Positions 10,393-22,859 are shown, numbered from the stretch's first letter. The stretch: DNA of 64,000 bases from Scylla paramamosain (GCF_035594125.1 NW_026973704.1:333501-397500), one strand, 5' to 3'. The notes: generated by a model not told the origin, from the sequence alone. Made by a program: numbers and translations.

Positions 10393-13033
10393 TTTTTTTT
10401 TTTTTATGTAGGAGGGACACCACGGAAAAAAAATAATGATAAAAAAAAAAAAAAAACAAACTGAGATGCCAAAAAAACAAAAACAAACAAACTGAAATGC
10501 CAATCCCTGAACAAGATCCGAAGTAGTAGTCAAAAAATTGAAGCACAAGCATGTTAAAACCTCCCTCTTGAAGGAATTCAAGTCACAGGAAGGTGGAAAT
10601 ACAGAAGCAGGAAGGGAGTTCCAGATTTTACCAAAGAAAGTGATGAATGATTGAGAATACTGGTTAACTCCTGCATTAGAGAGATGGACAGAATAGGAGA
10701 GAGAGAAAGAAGAAAGTTTTGTGCAGTGAGGCCGTGGGAGGAGGGGAAGGCATGCAGTTGGCAAGACCAGAAAAGCAGTTAGCATGAAAATAGTGGTAGA
10801 AGACAGCTAGAGATGTAACACTGTGGCAATGAGAAAAGAGGCTGAAGACAGTCAGTTAGAGGAGAGGAGTTGATGAGATGAAAAGCTTTTGATTCCACCC
10901 TGTCTAGAAGAGCAGTATGAGTGGAACCACCTTAGTCATGTGAAGCATACTCCATACATGGATGGATAAGGCCCCAGTACAGAGTTAGCAGCTGGAAGGG
11001 TGAGAAAACTAGTGATGTCTCAGAACACCTAACTTCATAGCTGTTTTAGCTAGAGATGAGATGTGAAGTTTTCAGTTTAGATTGTAACTAAAAGACAGGA
11101 TGTTCAGTGTAGAAGAGAGGGACAGTTGAGTGTCACTGAAGAAGAGGGGATAGTTGTCTGGAAGGTTGTTTTAAATTGATAGATGGAGGAATTAAGTTTT
11201 TGAGTTACTGAACAATACCAAGTTTGTTCTGCCCCAATCAGAAATTTTGGAGATATTAGAAGTCAGGCGCTCTGTGGCTTCCCTGTGTGAACTGAAGGGT
11301 TGGATGTCTAGAGACATGGAAAAGTGCAGGGTGGTATCATCAGCTTAGGAGTGGATAGGACAAGAAGTTTGGTTTAGAAGATTATAGATGAATAATAGGA
11401 AGAGAGTGGGTGACAGGACAGAACCATGAGGAACACCATTACTAATAGATTTAGAAGAACAGTGACCATCTACCACAGCAGCAATAGAATGGTCAGAAAG
11501 GAAACTTGAGATGAAGTTACAGAGAGAAGAATAGAAGCCATAGGAGGGTAGTTTGGAAATCAAAGCTTTGTGCCAGACTCTATCAAAAGCTTTCGATATG
11601 TCCAAGGCAACAACAAAAGTTTCACCAAAATCTCTAAAAGAGGATGACCAAGACTCAGTAAGGAAAGCCAAAGTATCACCAGTATAGCAGCCTTGACAGA
11701 ACCCATACTGGTGATCAGATAGAAGGTTGTGAAGTGATGAATGTTTAAGAATCTTCCTGTTGAGGATAGATTCAAAAACTTTAGACAGGCAGGAAATTAA
11801 AGCAATAGGATGGTAGTTTGAGGGATTAGAATGGTCACCCTTTTTAGGAATGTAGGCAAACTTCCAACAAGAAGGAAGGTAGATGTTGACAGACAGAGTT
11901 GAAAGAGTTTGACTAAACAAGAGCAAGCACAGAGGTGCAGTTTCAGAGAACAATAGGAGGGACTCGTATAAGGTCCATAAGCCTTGTGAGGGTTATGCCA
12001 GTGAAGGCATGAAGTAGTCAGAGGGTGGAAGAGAGGAAGGAACAAGGCCTACAGTAGTGCTTTTAACAAAGGTGAAGAGTTCAGCTTTAGAGATGGATGT
12101 GATAGTAGTGCCATCTGGCTGAAATAAAGGAGGTAAAAAAGAAGAAAAGTTATTGGAGATATCTTTGATTAGATGCGAGAAGTCACGAGGGGAGTTAGAT
12201 CTTGAAAGACTGACACTTTCTATCAATGAAGAAGTTTTTGGCTAGTCAGAGAATACACTTGGCATGGTTTTTAGCAGAAATATAAAGCACACAAAATTTT
12301 GGTGATGGAAGGCTCGAGTAATTTTTGTGGGCCACCTCTCTATCATGTATTGCACAAGAACAAGCTGTGTTAAACCAAGGTTTGGAAGGTTTAGGTCAAG
12401 AAAAACAGTGAGGAACGTACGCCTCCATACCAGACACTATCACCTCTGTTATGCAATCAGCACACAGACACAGGTCTCTGACAAGGAAGCAGTGGTCATT
12501 CCAAGGAAAATCAACAAAATACCTCCTTAGGTCCCCCCAACTAGCCGAGACAAAATGCCAGAGGCACCTACACTTATGGGTATCCTGAGGAGAGACTGGA
12601 GCAATAGAACAAGATACAGATATGAGATTGTGATTGGAGGACTCCAACGGAGAAGAGAGGGTGACAGCATAAGCAGAAGGATTAGAGGTTAGGAAAAGGT
12701 CAAGAATGTTAGGCATATCTCCAAGATGGTAAGGAACACAAGTAGGGTGTTGTACCAATTGCTCTAGGTTGTGGAGGATAGCAAAGTTGAAGGCTAGTTC
12801 ACCAGGATGGTCAGTGAAGGGAGAGGAAAGTCAAAGCTGGTGGTGAACATTGAAGTCTCCAAGAATGGAGATCTCTGCAAAAGGGAAGAGAGACAGAATG
12901 TGCTCCACTTTGGAAGCTAAGTAGTCAAAAAATTTCTTATAGTCAGAGGAATTACGTGAGAGGTATACAGTACAGATAAATTTAGAGAGTGACTCTGTAG
13001 CCAGATGGTGGAAAACTCAGAAGATTCAAGAGC
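10393..13033 (-). mobile_element. Decayed Jockey/CR1-group LINE, copy B
   Basis: The plus strand starts with poly-T (10393-10405) and tatgtaggagggacac, the complement of the LINE 3' end. On the minus strand the copy runs from an endonuclease segment (matching 49811 onward) at its 5' end near 13033 to that tail. The longest open piece, 11345-11953, gives RT motifs such as DISKAFDRVWHKALISKLPS and NGVPHGSVLSPTLFLLFIYN. Other pieces carry the endonuclease segment ([12 protein letters not shown]) and the C-terminal NQYSQSF tail. An A/T-rich stretch at 10435-10500 interrupts the 3' UTR. Stops and frameshifts are frequent. Confidence 0.85.
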
Positions 13034-14359
13034 ACATAGACACCCTCCCTCCCACCACCTTTCCCTCCCTGTCAGGGACTGGCAGTTCTGCAAATGCTGT
13101 TAGTGACAGCATCCGTAGGACAACAGTGTAGGTGGTGTCCTCTGGAGGTCCTTCACCTGCATGGAGCTAAGTCCACCTGTTGCAATACTTGAATGCGTAA
13201 GTGCTCATCTTGAAGATTTTAATCACTGCAGTGGTCACCATCTCAGACCTGACTGCCACAGGTACTTACTGTACACACTGCTATCTATAATCCAGTGCTT
13301 AGCAGGTTCTTGGTTATGGTTATCAACTATCTGGGTAAATTTTACACAGCATCAACCTTAAATTACAACATGTACACAACAGCAAACTTTGGAGGGGTTT
13401 TAAGCATTGCTACCATCAGTCCAACCTACCTGACCAACCTAACAACCTACCCTAACCTAACTCTTCCTCAACAATGTAGAACATTTATTTAACCTCAACA
13501 GTGTAGAACATATTTAAAATAATATTTTTTTCTAGAAGTTTGGGTCCCAAAGGGTGAGCAGAAAGAAACAATTTTTATCTCCCATTATGCAACAAAGTCA
13601 TTTAGGGAATTTGGTCATATTACTTAAAGCAGTGTCCAAAACATTAGTTAACTAAATTCCATATGCAGTTTACAGTTTGGTCAAGATAAAATAATATGCA
13701 AATATGCTGCTAGTGGGCAAATTTTTACTCTCTCCAGTTTTCTAATGTGGATGAAACTATTTATTTCTCGTATTTTTTTGCCTGTTTTGAATCAATATGG
13801 TTCTTGTTTTTTATGGAAATCATGAGCCATTACTTTTTACTCCCTGACCACCATCCCCTCAGAAACTAATTATTTGCAGTAAACAAAAGCAGTTAATACA
13901 AAACAGACTGATATGTACAAAAAAAAGGTAGATTGGCCCTCACAAATAAGCAGCCACTCACTGTGGCCACCAGCCAGCTGTCATACACCACCACCTAATC
14001 CAACCAAGTTAACCAAACTAACCTATGTAATGTAACAGAGCGAAATAACATAACCTAACCAAACAAACCTAAACTAACTTGCCTCCCAAAAATAGATGTT
14101 TAAAAATTGCCATCAGCATTATAAATAATTTGCAGTGGGTAAATATGGGTTTAAATTACTCAATGACAATCTCTATCTGATGAGAAAAGTAAGAAAAGCC
14201 ATGTTGAGACTGGTGAAAGAGTGAAAGAATTCCCTACTGTGTGGCCTGGAACCATAAGCCATAACTTCACTCACTGGCAGGAGCACTCACACCTGTTTGG
14301 TTATATCACAGCAATTCCATCCCTATAGCTCTCTAGGCCCCTGATGTGTCAACCACACC
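13034..14359. other. Anonymous intergenic sequence
   Basis: No gene is supported. Short cctaacctaac runs at 13440-13462 and 14035-14070 resemble arthropod TTAGG telomere repeats but are too short to call. Confidence 0.5.
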
Positions 14360-14682
14360 ATGCTAGGTTCGCAACTATGCTAACAAGAGTGTGATAGGCA
14401 AAGCTGATGAACTCACTAGTGCCTGTAGCATGATGATGTTCTGCAGCAGCCTTGCTCTTCACGTGGCTCCGTAGGTCCTTAAACTTCCTCAGAGCTACCC
14501 ACTCGGCTGACTGCGTTCACACGTGCAGCCACCTCCTCCCAAGTCTTGTTCTTTTCTGTGGTGATTCTATTGTCCAGCCTTTCCAGAATCACTGCAGCCT
14601 GATTTTACACCTCCTCCACCAAGGCTAAGGTCTCGGTGTCAGTGAACCAAGGTCTTATTTTCTTAGGAGGTTTGCTGGCCAT
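14360..14682 (-). pseudogene. Broken Myb/SANT-like DNA-binding gene, transposon-type
   Basis: On the minus strand an ATG at 14682 opens MASKPPKKIRPWFTDTETLA and continues LVEEV-stop-NQAAVILERL, then KTWEEVAARVNAVSR. After a frameshift it resumes RKFKDLRSHVKSKAAAEHH. The W...LALVEEV and TWEEVAARVN spacing followed by KFKDLRSHVK is that of Myb/SANT-like trihelix domains found in the second gene of PIF/Harbinger elements and in zeste-like proteins. One in-frame stop and one frameshift disable it. Its partner transposase is not adjacent; a PIF/Harbinger transposase fragment lies 17 kb away at 31324-31569, with no evidence of linkage. Confidence 0.6.
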
Positions 14683-15444
14683 GACTGGAATACTATGATT
14701 GGTGGCTGTGGGCACATAACAGTTTGTAAACAATGTCTCATGGCATTCTTGGTGATAACACAAAACCTTCCTGTGATTGGCTGCCTTGTGTGTTACGTTG
14801 AATCAGTGACATATCGCCTCCGGCAGCCAACGAGCACTCTTAGATGCATCCTGATGCTTCCTCCTCTGGGCAGCAATGACTGCTGCCACTGCTGCTGCTT
14901 GATCAAGGAGTGAGGATCCACACCTCCAGATTCTAACAATGCAACACCAGACATCCCTGTAAAGGATTGACATTGATGATTGACAAATTTAAAACCCTTT
15001 GAGGGAATGAAATGCAATAAAACTCAAGTGAAGACATGATCATCTTTATATTTGACCTTATAACTCTCCTTAACAAATGTTCCTTTGTCAAAACCTTAAA
15101 TTACTGAAAGACATGTGATGGGAATATAGAAAAATGGGTATGTAAAATCTTTAGGAAGTAAAAAAAACTTCATATGAAAGAACAAGATCTTCCAAATGAA
15201 TTTATGAGTATGTTATGTTAACTTATGAAGTAATAATAATAATAATAATAATAATAACTATTCTCATTAAAAAAGTTATTGAAAACCCCAATACCTAAAT
15301 CCCAATACCTAACATTATAGCACTTAAAGGATACATCAATACTTATACTACGATTGCAATGATGCTAATAACATACTGTACACCATGTTACAAGTGCAGA
15401 TTGCTCCTTAAGAAATTAGAAAAACTATTGGGCTGTTTTGCACA
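14683..15444. other. Anonymous sequence with a short (AAT)n
   Basis: The only structure seen is an (AAT)n run at 15233-15258. The stretch leads into the 3' end of the minus-strand LINE at 15445. Confidence 0.5.
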
Positions 15445-17205
15445 CTATTTACCTAAACATGTGTAGCACCATCCTCAAAAACAAAGATAATTTCTTCATC
15501 ACACCTGAACTTGTACTTTGCATGAACAAAACATATTTGAATTGTGTTGATCTATTTATGTAATAATTTGCTATATACATATTATGTAACCTAACAATTT
15601 CCACATCCGTACATTCTAAAAGAACATGAAATTCTTCTCCTACTACCTCAGCATTACACTTGTTATATACCCTATCTTCCCTACTGATACCTTGATACCT
15701 ACCAACATTTACAGGAAGTCCATTATTACAAGTTTTAAATTTAGTCACTAATAATCTGTCACCCTTTGTTAACTTTTCTAAATATTGTTCTCTGCCAAAA
15801 TCTGTCTTAAACACCCTGTAATTACTACTTAATGATTTTGTTTCAAAATTATGATGCCAAGTTACAAGCCACTGATCTTTCAATCTCTGTTCCACAGCTT
15901 TCTTCACCCATCTTGAATTAGGAACATCTTGCAACAACCACATACCAGACATTCCACAGTCATTACAAATATTCTTTATACAAGCTAACCATGGAGAAGT
16001 ATAAAGCCCTAACCTATCCAGCTGCAATAGACATTGGTACATTACATAACACAATTTAGTATTTTTACCTGAAATTAGCCTAGACCAATAACCTATCATT
16101 TTTTTCTTTATATAAATATCAAGTGGAAATACACCCAGTTCACCATACACCATGTCATTACAAGTATTCTTATGAACACCCAAAACCTGTTTTAGAAATT
16201 TCATGTACATATACTCTAACTCCCTAGCAATATGGTAACCCCAAATTTCAGATGCATAAGTCAATATAGGTAACACCGTGGCGGTAAATAATTTGAGTTG
16301 TATATCCACTGGCAAGTCAAACTTCCTACACTTACTTATTTATTAATGAGTACATTGCTCCTGTGGTTGTCTCTTTTAGCTCCAGCTCACCTTTGTGAAA
16401 CCTCCAATTATAATTTAATAACACTCCAATATACTTATACTCTGTCACTACTTCATTGTTTTTACCACCAAATTCCAATTCATAGATAAATTTTCTCTTC
16501 CCTACTTTTGTTTTGTTACAATTTAGCTTCAATTTCCATTCATTACAATATAAATTCAGAGCAACCAGTGCCTGCTTCATTCCATCCTCACTGTCACACA
16601 AAATAACTGTATCATCTGCATACATAATAACAAATAGTTTAAGGTACATGTTTAAGAAATCATCACCAAAATTTACATAACTGCAATTATATTCAATTAA
16701 TTTACTTTCAATATCATTCAAATAAAAAGCAAAAAGCACTGGTGATAAATTTTCCCCCTGTCTTAACCCTACATTGCAAACAAAGGTGTCTGAAATCTCC
16801 TGGTTAAGCATGACACATGATCTGATATTATCATACTTATTTTTTATTACATTTGGAATTTTCCCTTGCACCTTTTCCTTCACAAGCTTACACCATAAAC
16901 CTTCACGCCATACCATATCAAAGAATTTCTTGTGATCAACAAATAAACAAAATAGCTTTCTCTTTTTCCAGTTAAATAATCAATTACACATTTCAACAAA
17001 AATATATGATCCAGAGTGGAATATCCATGTCTAAAGCCCGCTCGTGTTTCATTAATGATAGATAAGGTGTTTGAATAATCATAAGTCTTTCATTAAGTAT
17101 GGAGGTGAAGAGCTTCCCCATGCAGCTAAGTAAGGTGATGCCCCTGTAATTACTAACGTCCTGGATGTCTCCCTTGTTTTTATAGAGTGGCACGATTGTA
17201 CCCTA
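15445..17205 (-). mobile_element. Non-LTR retrotransposon remnant, family 2 (RT to C-terminal Cys/His domain)
   Basis: Three overlapping open pieces read 5' to 3' on the minus strand: an RT entry segment (17193-16993, LYKNKGDIQDVSNYRGITLL), the RT core (16916-16332, with GLRQGENLSPVLFAFYLNDI and the intact active site MYADDTVIL) and a C-terminal part (16315-15449). The last ends in YNKCNAEVVGEEFHVLLEC, a Cys/His cluster typical of LINE tails. It is unlike the 46-kb family. The two larger pieces are separated by a 4-bp duplication (taag taag at about 16332-16339) that creates the stop; removing one copy on paper would align LINK with CRKFDLPVD. Further frameshifts lie near 16960 and 17065. The endonuclease is missing. 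Confidence 0.8.
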
Positions 17206-17239
17206 TTTACAACAGGAAGTGTACTTTGTATCTTACATT

Positions 17240-18840
17240 TAATTCTTGCATGTAGTCCACAGTGTACATCAGTGTGTGTGTATTAACCTAGCCGTATTGT
17301 ACAGGGCACGAGCCAAAGCTCATTTTGTCCTTTCTCCATAACCATATTTATCTGGTTTGTCTTTAAACACTGTTAACCACAACTACTTTTTCCTTCAAAT
17401 CATTCCCGATTTCAATAGTTCTATATGGGAAGCTGTATTTCTTGACGTTGCTTGAACATACACTCCTTTATTTTCTTCCCATGCCTCCTTGTCTGTCTCT
17501 CTCCCTGCTCCATCTGTGGTACCAAGTCATTTCTGTCTGTTCTTTCTGTATTGTTTACTATTACTAATTTGTACATTGTTATCAGGTCTCCTCTTTCTCT
17601 TCTCCCTTGTAGTGTTGGTAATCCCATCTCTTCAAGTCTTTCTTCATAGCTTAAGTCTTTTAATTCTGGTACCATCTTTGTCGCTATCCTCTGTATTCTT
17701 TCCAGTCTCCGTATGTCTTTTTTTCTACGTGGAGCTCAAACTACTGCTGCATGTTCAATTTAGGATGTATCATGCTTATTATAACTTGCTTCATAATTTC
17801 TTTATCTAAATAGTTAAACACCACCCTAATGTCTATCAACAAGCTGTATATAGAGCTAAATATTCTGATTATGTGCCTTTCAGGTGATAGTGTGTCCTGA
17901 ATCATCACTCAAAAATCTTTTTCCTCATTACTTTTTGTTATTATTTCTCCTCCCATTTTGTAATTCCATGGTCTCTTTTCACTTTTTCTATTTCCATCAT
18001 GTGATATTTTCTGGCATTAAATTCTAGTTTCCATCTTTGGCTCCATGCATGTATCTTGCCAATATCCTTTTGTAATTCCTTGCTGTCAGTTTCATTCTTT
18101 ATTTTCATTATTTTTGCATCATCAGCAAAAAGATTTATATAACTATATAGATGCCCTGTCATATCATCTACATATATCTGAAACATAATAGGGCCAACAA
18201 AGACCCTTGCGGTACCCCACTTGTCACTTTCTGCTAACTTGAATTAGCATCTCTAATTACTGTTCTCACTTCCCTCCCTTGTAAATAATCCTCCATCCAT
18301 CTCAATGTTGCTCCCTTTAGTCCTTCTCCATTCTCTAGCTTCCACATAAGACTCTTAAGGGGAACTTTATCAGATGCTTTTTAGAGATCCTGGTGTACCG
18401 GATCGACCCATCTCTCACTTCCCTCCCTTGTAAATAGTCCTCCATCCATTTCAATGTTGCTCCCTTTAGCCCTCCTCCATTCTCTGGCTTCCACATACGA
18501 CTTTTGTGGGGAGCTTTATCGGATGCTTTTTTGAGATTCAGGTATACCACATCAACCCATCCGTCCCTCTCTTGCACTCCATCTATTACTCTCATGTAGA
18601 AGCTCAGTAGATTTGTGACACTGGATCTTCCTTTCCTGAATCCAAATTGCTTTTCTGTAATAATCTTTTCATCTTCTCAATACTGCACCAATCTGTTTTT
18701 AATTACTATTTCACAAAGCTTGCTTCCAATACTTGTTAGTGACACTGATCCATAATTTAATGTTTACATTTTATTTCTCCCTTTGTGTATTGGCACTACA
18801 TTAGCTCTTTTCCATTGCCTTGGTTCCTGAGACATTACTA
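17240..18840 (-). mobile_element. CR1-like LINE remnant, family 3
   Basis: On the minus strand the order is an RT entry piece (18835-18770, QEPRQWKRANVVPIHKGRNK), a DKAPHK segment (18595-18335), the active-site piece (18186-17941, with LFADDAKIMK and AWSQRWKLEFNARK) and the C-terminal piece (17675-17421, with SYEERLEEMGLPTLQGRRER and GDLITMYKLV). The 3' UTR (17420-17240) has acagggcacgagccaaagctc. Multiple stops break the frame, and a 149-bp internal tandem duplication (18265-18562) disrupts the segment before the active site. Confidence 0.8.
18265..18562 (-). repeat. 149-bp tandem duplication inside LINE family 3
   Basis: Two adjacent copies start at 18265 and 18414 (ctcacttccctcccttgtaa). 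The landmarks tccatccat and ccacata keep the same 149-bp offset. The copies differ at many positions, so the event is not recent or the copies came from diverged elements. Confidence 0.85.
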
Positions 18841-19462
18841 GTGTTGTGATTAACAAGTAGTTTATCCACATGAAGATTTGTATGTTGAGGTATAAGAACT
18901 GGACATGGAGATGAGTACAGCAAATGTTGGAGTTGCAAGGGATGTGCGTTCTGGAAGGTTCCTTGCAACTCGTTTTGCTCAAAACTCATCATAATTTTTT
19001 GGTAACATTAAAAAAATTGCATATTCCACAATGTAACGCCACACCAGATCTTTTTCATACATGAAGTGTTTCTCCCTCGTTGTCCTACAAGATAATGGAA
19101 ATGTAAAGGTATTGCTGGAAAGAGGAAACAACGGGATATTTTTCCCCAAAGAGATTTTCAAAGAAGGCTCGTCATACTGTGCTAGGTTTTTTTTTTTTTT
19201 TTGTGAAAAAAAAAAAAAAGTTTGAAGAAAAAAATCTTAGTTTTTATTTCAGAACGAAATGTCTAATAAAAATCTATCTTTGGGGAAGTGAAGATACATG
19301 TATGTATATTATCGACACTAAATTTTATAGGAATTGGTTGAAAAACAAGTGAGAAGAAATTTTATCGGTCACTTTTTTTTGGGGGGGGTAAAAAAAAAAA
19401 ACTACAAAAACTAATCGGCGAATTTCAGCGAAAATTGGGAATTTGCTTTTGTAGGTACTAAG

Positions 19463-19464
<2 letters not shown>
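18841..19464. other. Anonymous sequence with homopolymer runs
   Basis: Nothing coding is recognised. T and A runs occur at 19187-19220 and a G run near 19381-19388. Confidence 0.5.

Positions 19465-19517
<53 letters not shown>
19465..19517 (+). repeat. (AC)n microsatellite
   Basis: About 26 AC units. Confidence 0.97.
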
Positions 19518-19579
19518 AAAATCATGAAGATCAGACAAATATGAACGTCAGCTCTAAGAGTAAGAGGCGTCCACTCCCC

Positions 19580-19924
19580 TTAACTCGGCAGTCCGCTACA
19601 CTCCCACATGCAAGGCTCACCCTCCCGTCCTGCAGAAACACCTAGCACTGGAAGCCATAGCGACTGTCTCCACTACCATCGATTCACTGCACCACATGTA
19701 CAGTACACGGATGGGTCTGTGCGGGCAGACAGGATGGCAGGATGTGCAATCTTTTCTCCTGACACGGAACCACCAGAAGCGTGCTGGATTGGCCATCGGC
19801 TGCCGCCTCACTCCAGCTCCACATTGTGCAAGCTGCGCGATGTCTTGGATGCTGTGAGTCTCCTCTGTCAGAGAAGCCTCAGCGGTGTTGTCATGTGCGA
19901 CTCACAGGCAGCTCTTTTTATGAC
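19580..19924 (+). mobile_element. RNase H domain fragment of a LINE
   Basis: An open frame at 19608-19928 contains VQYTDGSVRADRMAGCAIFS and later CDSQAALF. YTDGS and the CDSQAAL segment match the first and third acidic motifs of retroelement RNase H domains, with LCKLRDVLDAVSLL between them carrying the E-helix position as a K/R-D variant. The fragment stops abruptly at 19924, exactly where the next LINE 3' end begins, so it was cut by that insertion or rearrangement. Confidence 0.7.
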
Positions 19925-20138
19925 TTAAGAACATAAGAACAAAAGAAATATGGGAAGCTGCAAGAAGCCACCTGGCTTACACGTGGCAGTCCCAGTATGA
20001 AATATACCTACCTATTTCCACCTATCATCCCCGTCCATCAACCCGTCTAATCTTCTCTTAAAGCTCCCTAATGTCTTAGCACTAACAACATGATTGCTGA
20101 GTCCGTTCCACTCATCTACCACTCTATTTGAGAACACC
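19925..20138 (-). mobile_element. 3' end of a CR1-like LINE
   Basis: Read on the minus strand, 20138-20030 encodes NRVVDEWNGLSNHVVSAKTL then GSFKRRLDGLMDGDDRWK and a stop. This is the characteristic C-terminus of arthropod CR1-like polymerases. The 3' UTR ends in gcttcttgcagcttccc and ttcttatgttctta. The same terminus recurs at 38028-38107 and, as an older relic, at 1096-1166. Confidence 0.8.
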
Positions 20139-20900
20139 TACACTATATAGGCACACGACATTGCAACACCATTCACAGACAGCACAAATATCCAATACGT
20201 AGACGACATCACACATATCATCACATATGCAGGTAAATCATAAAACATCTTCGCAAACAGAATATAAAGAGAAATGAAAAAAAATATCAACAACCACGAA
20301 AACAAATGAAAAATCAAAACAAACACACAAAAATTCACATTACTGCCTATAACAATGAAAAAGATGAGACCAGTCACCATAGACGGGAACAACATACCAT
20401 ACACAAAAGACGCTGAAATATTGGGGCTTAAGCTGGGCACACACGGATACTCAAAACACATAAAGGACATCACTAAATGCACTAAACACTAACATCAAAC
20501 TACACCTTGTAAAAACGTGCGTACTACCATTACTTACCTACCCAGCACATGCTCTAAACGCAATCTCTACATCACATTCACTATCGTTACAACGACAACA
20601 GAACAAAGCACTACGCTTCGTTTATAATGAAAAATACACATACACCAAAAATTCCAAAGAACTGCACGCACTCGCAAAACTAGACCCAGTCATTAAAACA
20701 CTATACGCAAGAGGAAACCAAATCAAACACAAACTAATGCACACACTCACTCAAGGCCTTCACGTACACAAGCACAAGACACGAGCACGAACAGGGAAGG
20801 CAACACGCCTGGTTCAAGACACCAGTCAACACTATGTCAAAGGCATCACCGAGATCATTATACACATAAACCTTTCAAAATTGATACTATTCATACACTC
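20139..20900 (+). mobile_element. LINE remnant, family 4 (RT active site to C-terminus)
   Basis: Plus-strand frames read IQYVDDITHIITYAGKS (YVDD active site), then RPVTIDGNNIPYTKDAEILG and LKLGTHGYSKHIKDI, then LQRQQNKALRF and KLDPVIKTLYARGNQIKHK. The order matches the RT palm-to-thumb and C-terminal part of Jockey-like LINEs. Base composition is unusual: the plus strand is very rich in A and C. Several stops break it, so it is dead. Confidence 0.7.
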
Positions 20901-22586
20901 ACATGAGTATCAGACATTGCTCATACATTTTATTTATTTATGAATTAACTCAATTTGTAACGGTGTCACATAATCAATAATAATAAGTATTGTATTTATA
21001 ATGCCTTGCCTGGTTAGCAATATAAGTGTATGTATATATATATGCATAAGTGTAGCTAGTGGCTGTTGGCGGATAAGGGTGGGGCCGACATGATCACGCC
21101 ACCCTACGTCACACACACACACACACAAACACACACCATGGAACTTTCCATACTCCTTTTATTGCCATGGATAAGTAATCTGTAGCACCTACATTACAGT
21201 ATCTAAGTATTCTCCATAATTAATCTCTCCCTAATGTATTTTGGCATGTATTACTCTTAGCTATAAGTAGCTTTTCCCTTGCCTTATTTATGTAATTAGA
21301 GAGTTATAATTATGAATATATTCATGTACTGTGAGTGCGGTCAACCCGCCCCTATTTCTACTGTCAACCCTTTTTGAAGGCGCGAAGCGTCCCTTGTGCC
21401 GGCTCCGGCAGTCTCTTGCCAGGGTGTAACGCTGCACCACGCAGAGGACATCCGTTGTCCCGTAGCGCCACACCCTTCTCCACAACTCTGTACATATATC
21501 TAAATATACATATTTTTATACGTTCACCTTTGACATTCACCTGAAAACCACAGAAACTCACCACGAGTGACTTTACCTATTATACAAAGGTAAGAAACTA
21601 ATGAACAGTGTCCAGCGGCAATTGATAATTAAAACCACTCTGGAACAAGTTAAAGACACAAACGCCACTCAATTAATTCACGCTAACTCTCAAAACTTAT
21701 ATCAAAATATATATTATCATTCAACATTGACGGTTATTCCGTCATTTTTCGCTCTACGACTTTCCTTCATATTTTCACCCAACCTTAATCTTGTACTCTT
21801 TACCGTCTTCTCTCACCCTCACTGTCTATTCCCTCCACAACACCAACACTAACAAAAAAGTTGTATATAGCAAACATCCGCCAAATTGGGGGTGACAGAG
21901 TGGCACAGGGGACAGGAGGTGTAGTGAGGCTTGTCTGTCAAACCCACAACTTGCCACAGCGGTCGGTGGCCAAGTCTCAGCAACGCCGACGCCACATTGT
22001 GTTTTGGGACCCACAGCTAGGTCCCGATGGCGGTACTTGAAGCGACGGTGACGCAATGCATCAGGTTACTATTACCATCTTCAGGAGGATCAAATTGATG
22101 CCTTCGTCAGAAACATAGCCAAGTTATTTTTCCCCTCCGTTGCTGCTGTTACCATTAGTATTGTCATAGTCCTGTGAAATGACGAAATATAAATGCAAAA
22201 ACTTGTAGAAAGCTGAAGGTTGGAGAGCTTTATAAATAATATGTAAAGAAAAAAAAACATTAAATGTAACATTCTTGCTTTTTCCCTCGGACGTTCAGTT
22301 GGTTTAGTGGTGGTTAGCCTGATACTTCCTTCACTTGCACCTGAATTACTGGGGTTCTCAGGGGTAATAATTTGAGGTATCATGATGAACTTCCTGTAAT
22401 TCATAGCCAGTGTTGTGCTGCTTATCCTCAATGTGTTTATCAGTGTCTTCAGTCTCACTGTTATCCTTACCGACAACTGGTATTTCTGCGTCACCCACTA
22501 ACACCTCCCTCCCTCTCTCTCCCACGTGTCAGTCACCTCATAGACCAAAATATTCCCGAAAACATAAGTACTCACAAAATTAAAAA
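20901..22586. other. Anonymous sequence, partly repeat-like
   Basis: No supported gene. It contains a short (AC)n at 21112-21138 and a GC-richer block at 21340-21500. A block at 21870-22060 also looks non-unique. I could not assign either to a known element type. Confidence 0.45.
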
Positions 22587-22756
22587 GGTTCTAGTTGAAG
22601 TTATGAGTGTTTTTACGTGTGCTCTTACGGTTCTAGTGACATATTAATAAGTTTGTACACTATTAACAGGAGAAACATTCTTGGGAACCGGGCTAATTAC
22701 CTCCTTGGATTAGAAAATAGTCGTGGTGAGACAGCAAAGCGTTTCAGAATAGCTGT
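22587..22756 (+). repeat. Dispersed repeat: ~62-bp unit plus terminal module
   Basis: The segment aggttctagttgaagtta to agcaaagcgtttcagaata matches the reverse complement of 36535-36710 over about 170 bp. It begins with one unit of the ~62-bp repeat (ctagttgaagtt...gagtgtttttac) and ends with a conserved module from ggagaaaca to gtcgtggtgagacagcaaag. Confidence 0.75.
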
Positions 22757-22859
22757 GTCTCCCAGACTCGGCACCAATTCCTCGGTAGAAGAACAAGGCG
22801 TTAACAAAAGACTAGAAAATCTTAAGTCAAAACACTCAACATCCCATTGACCTTCCAGT

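Noticed and set aside
10202..10785. Overlapping minus-strand frames up to 187 codons with a Phe-rich middle
   Set aside because: They are the C-terminal part and 3' UTR of LINE copy B, not a separate membrane protein.
21181..21586. Possible solo LTR (tgtagc...ttataca)
   Set aside because: It starts TG and ends CA but no flanking duplication, primer-binding site or second copy was found.
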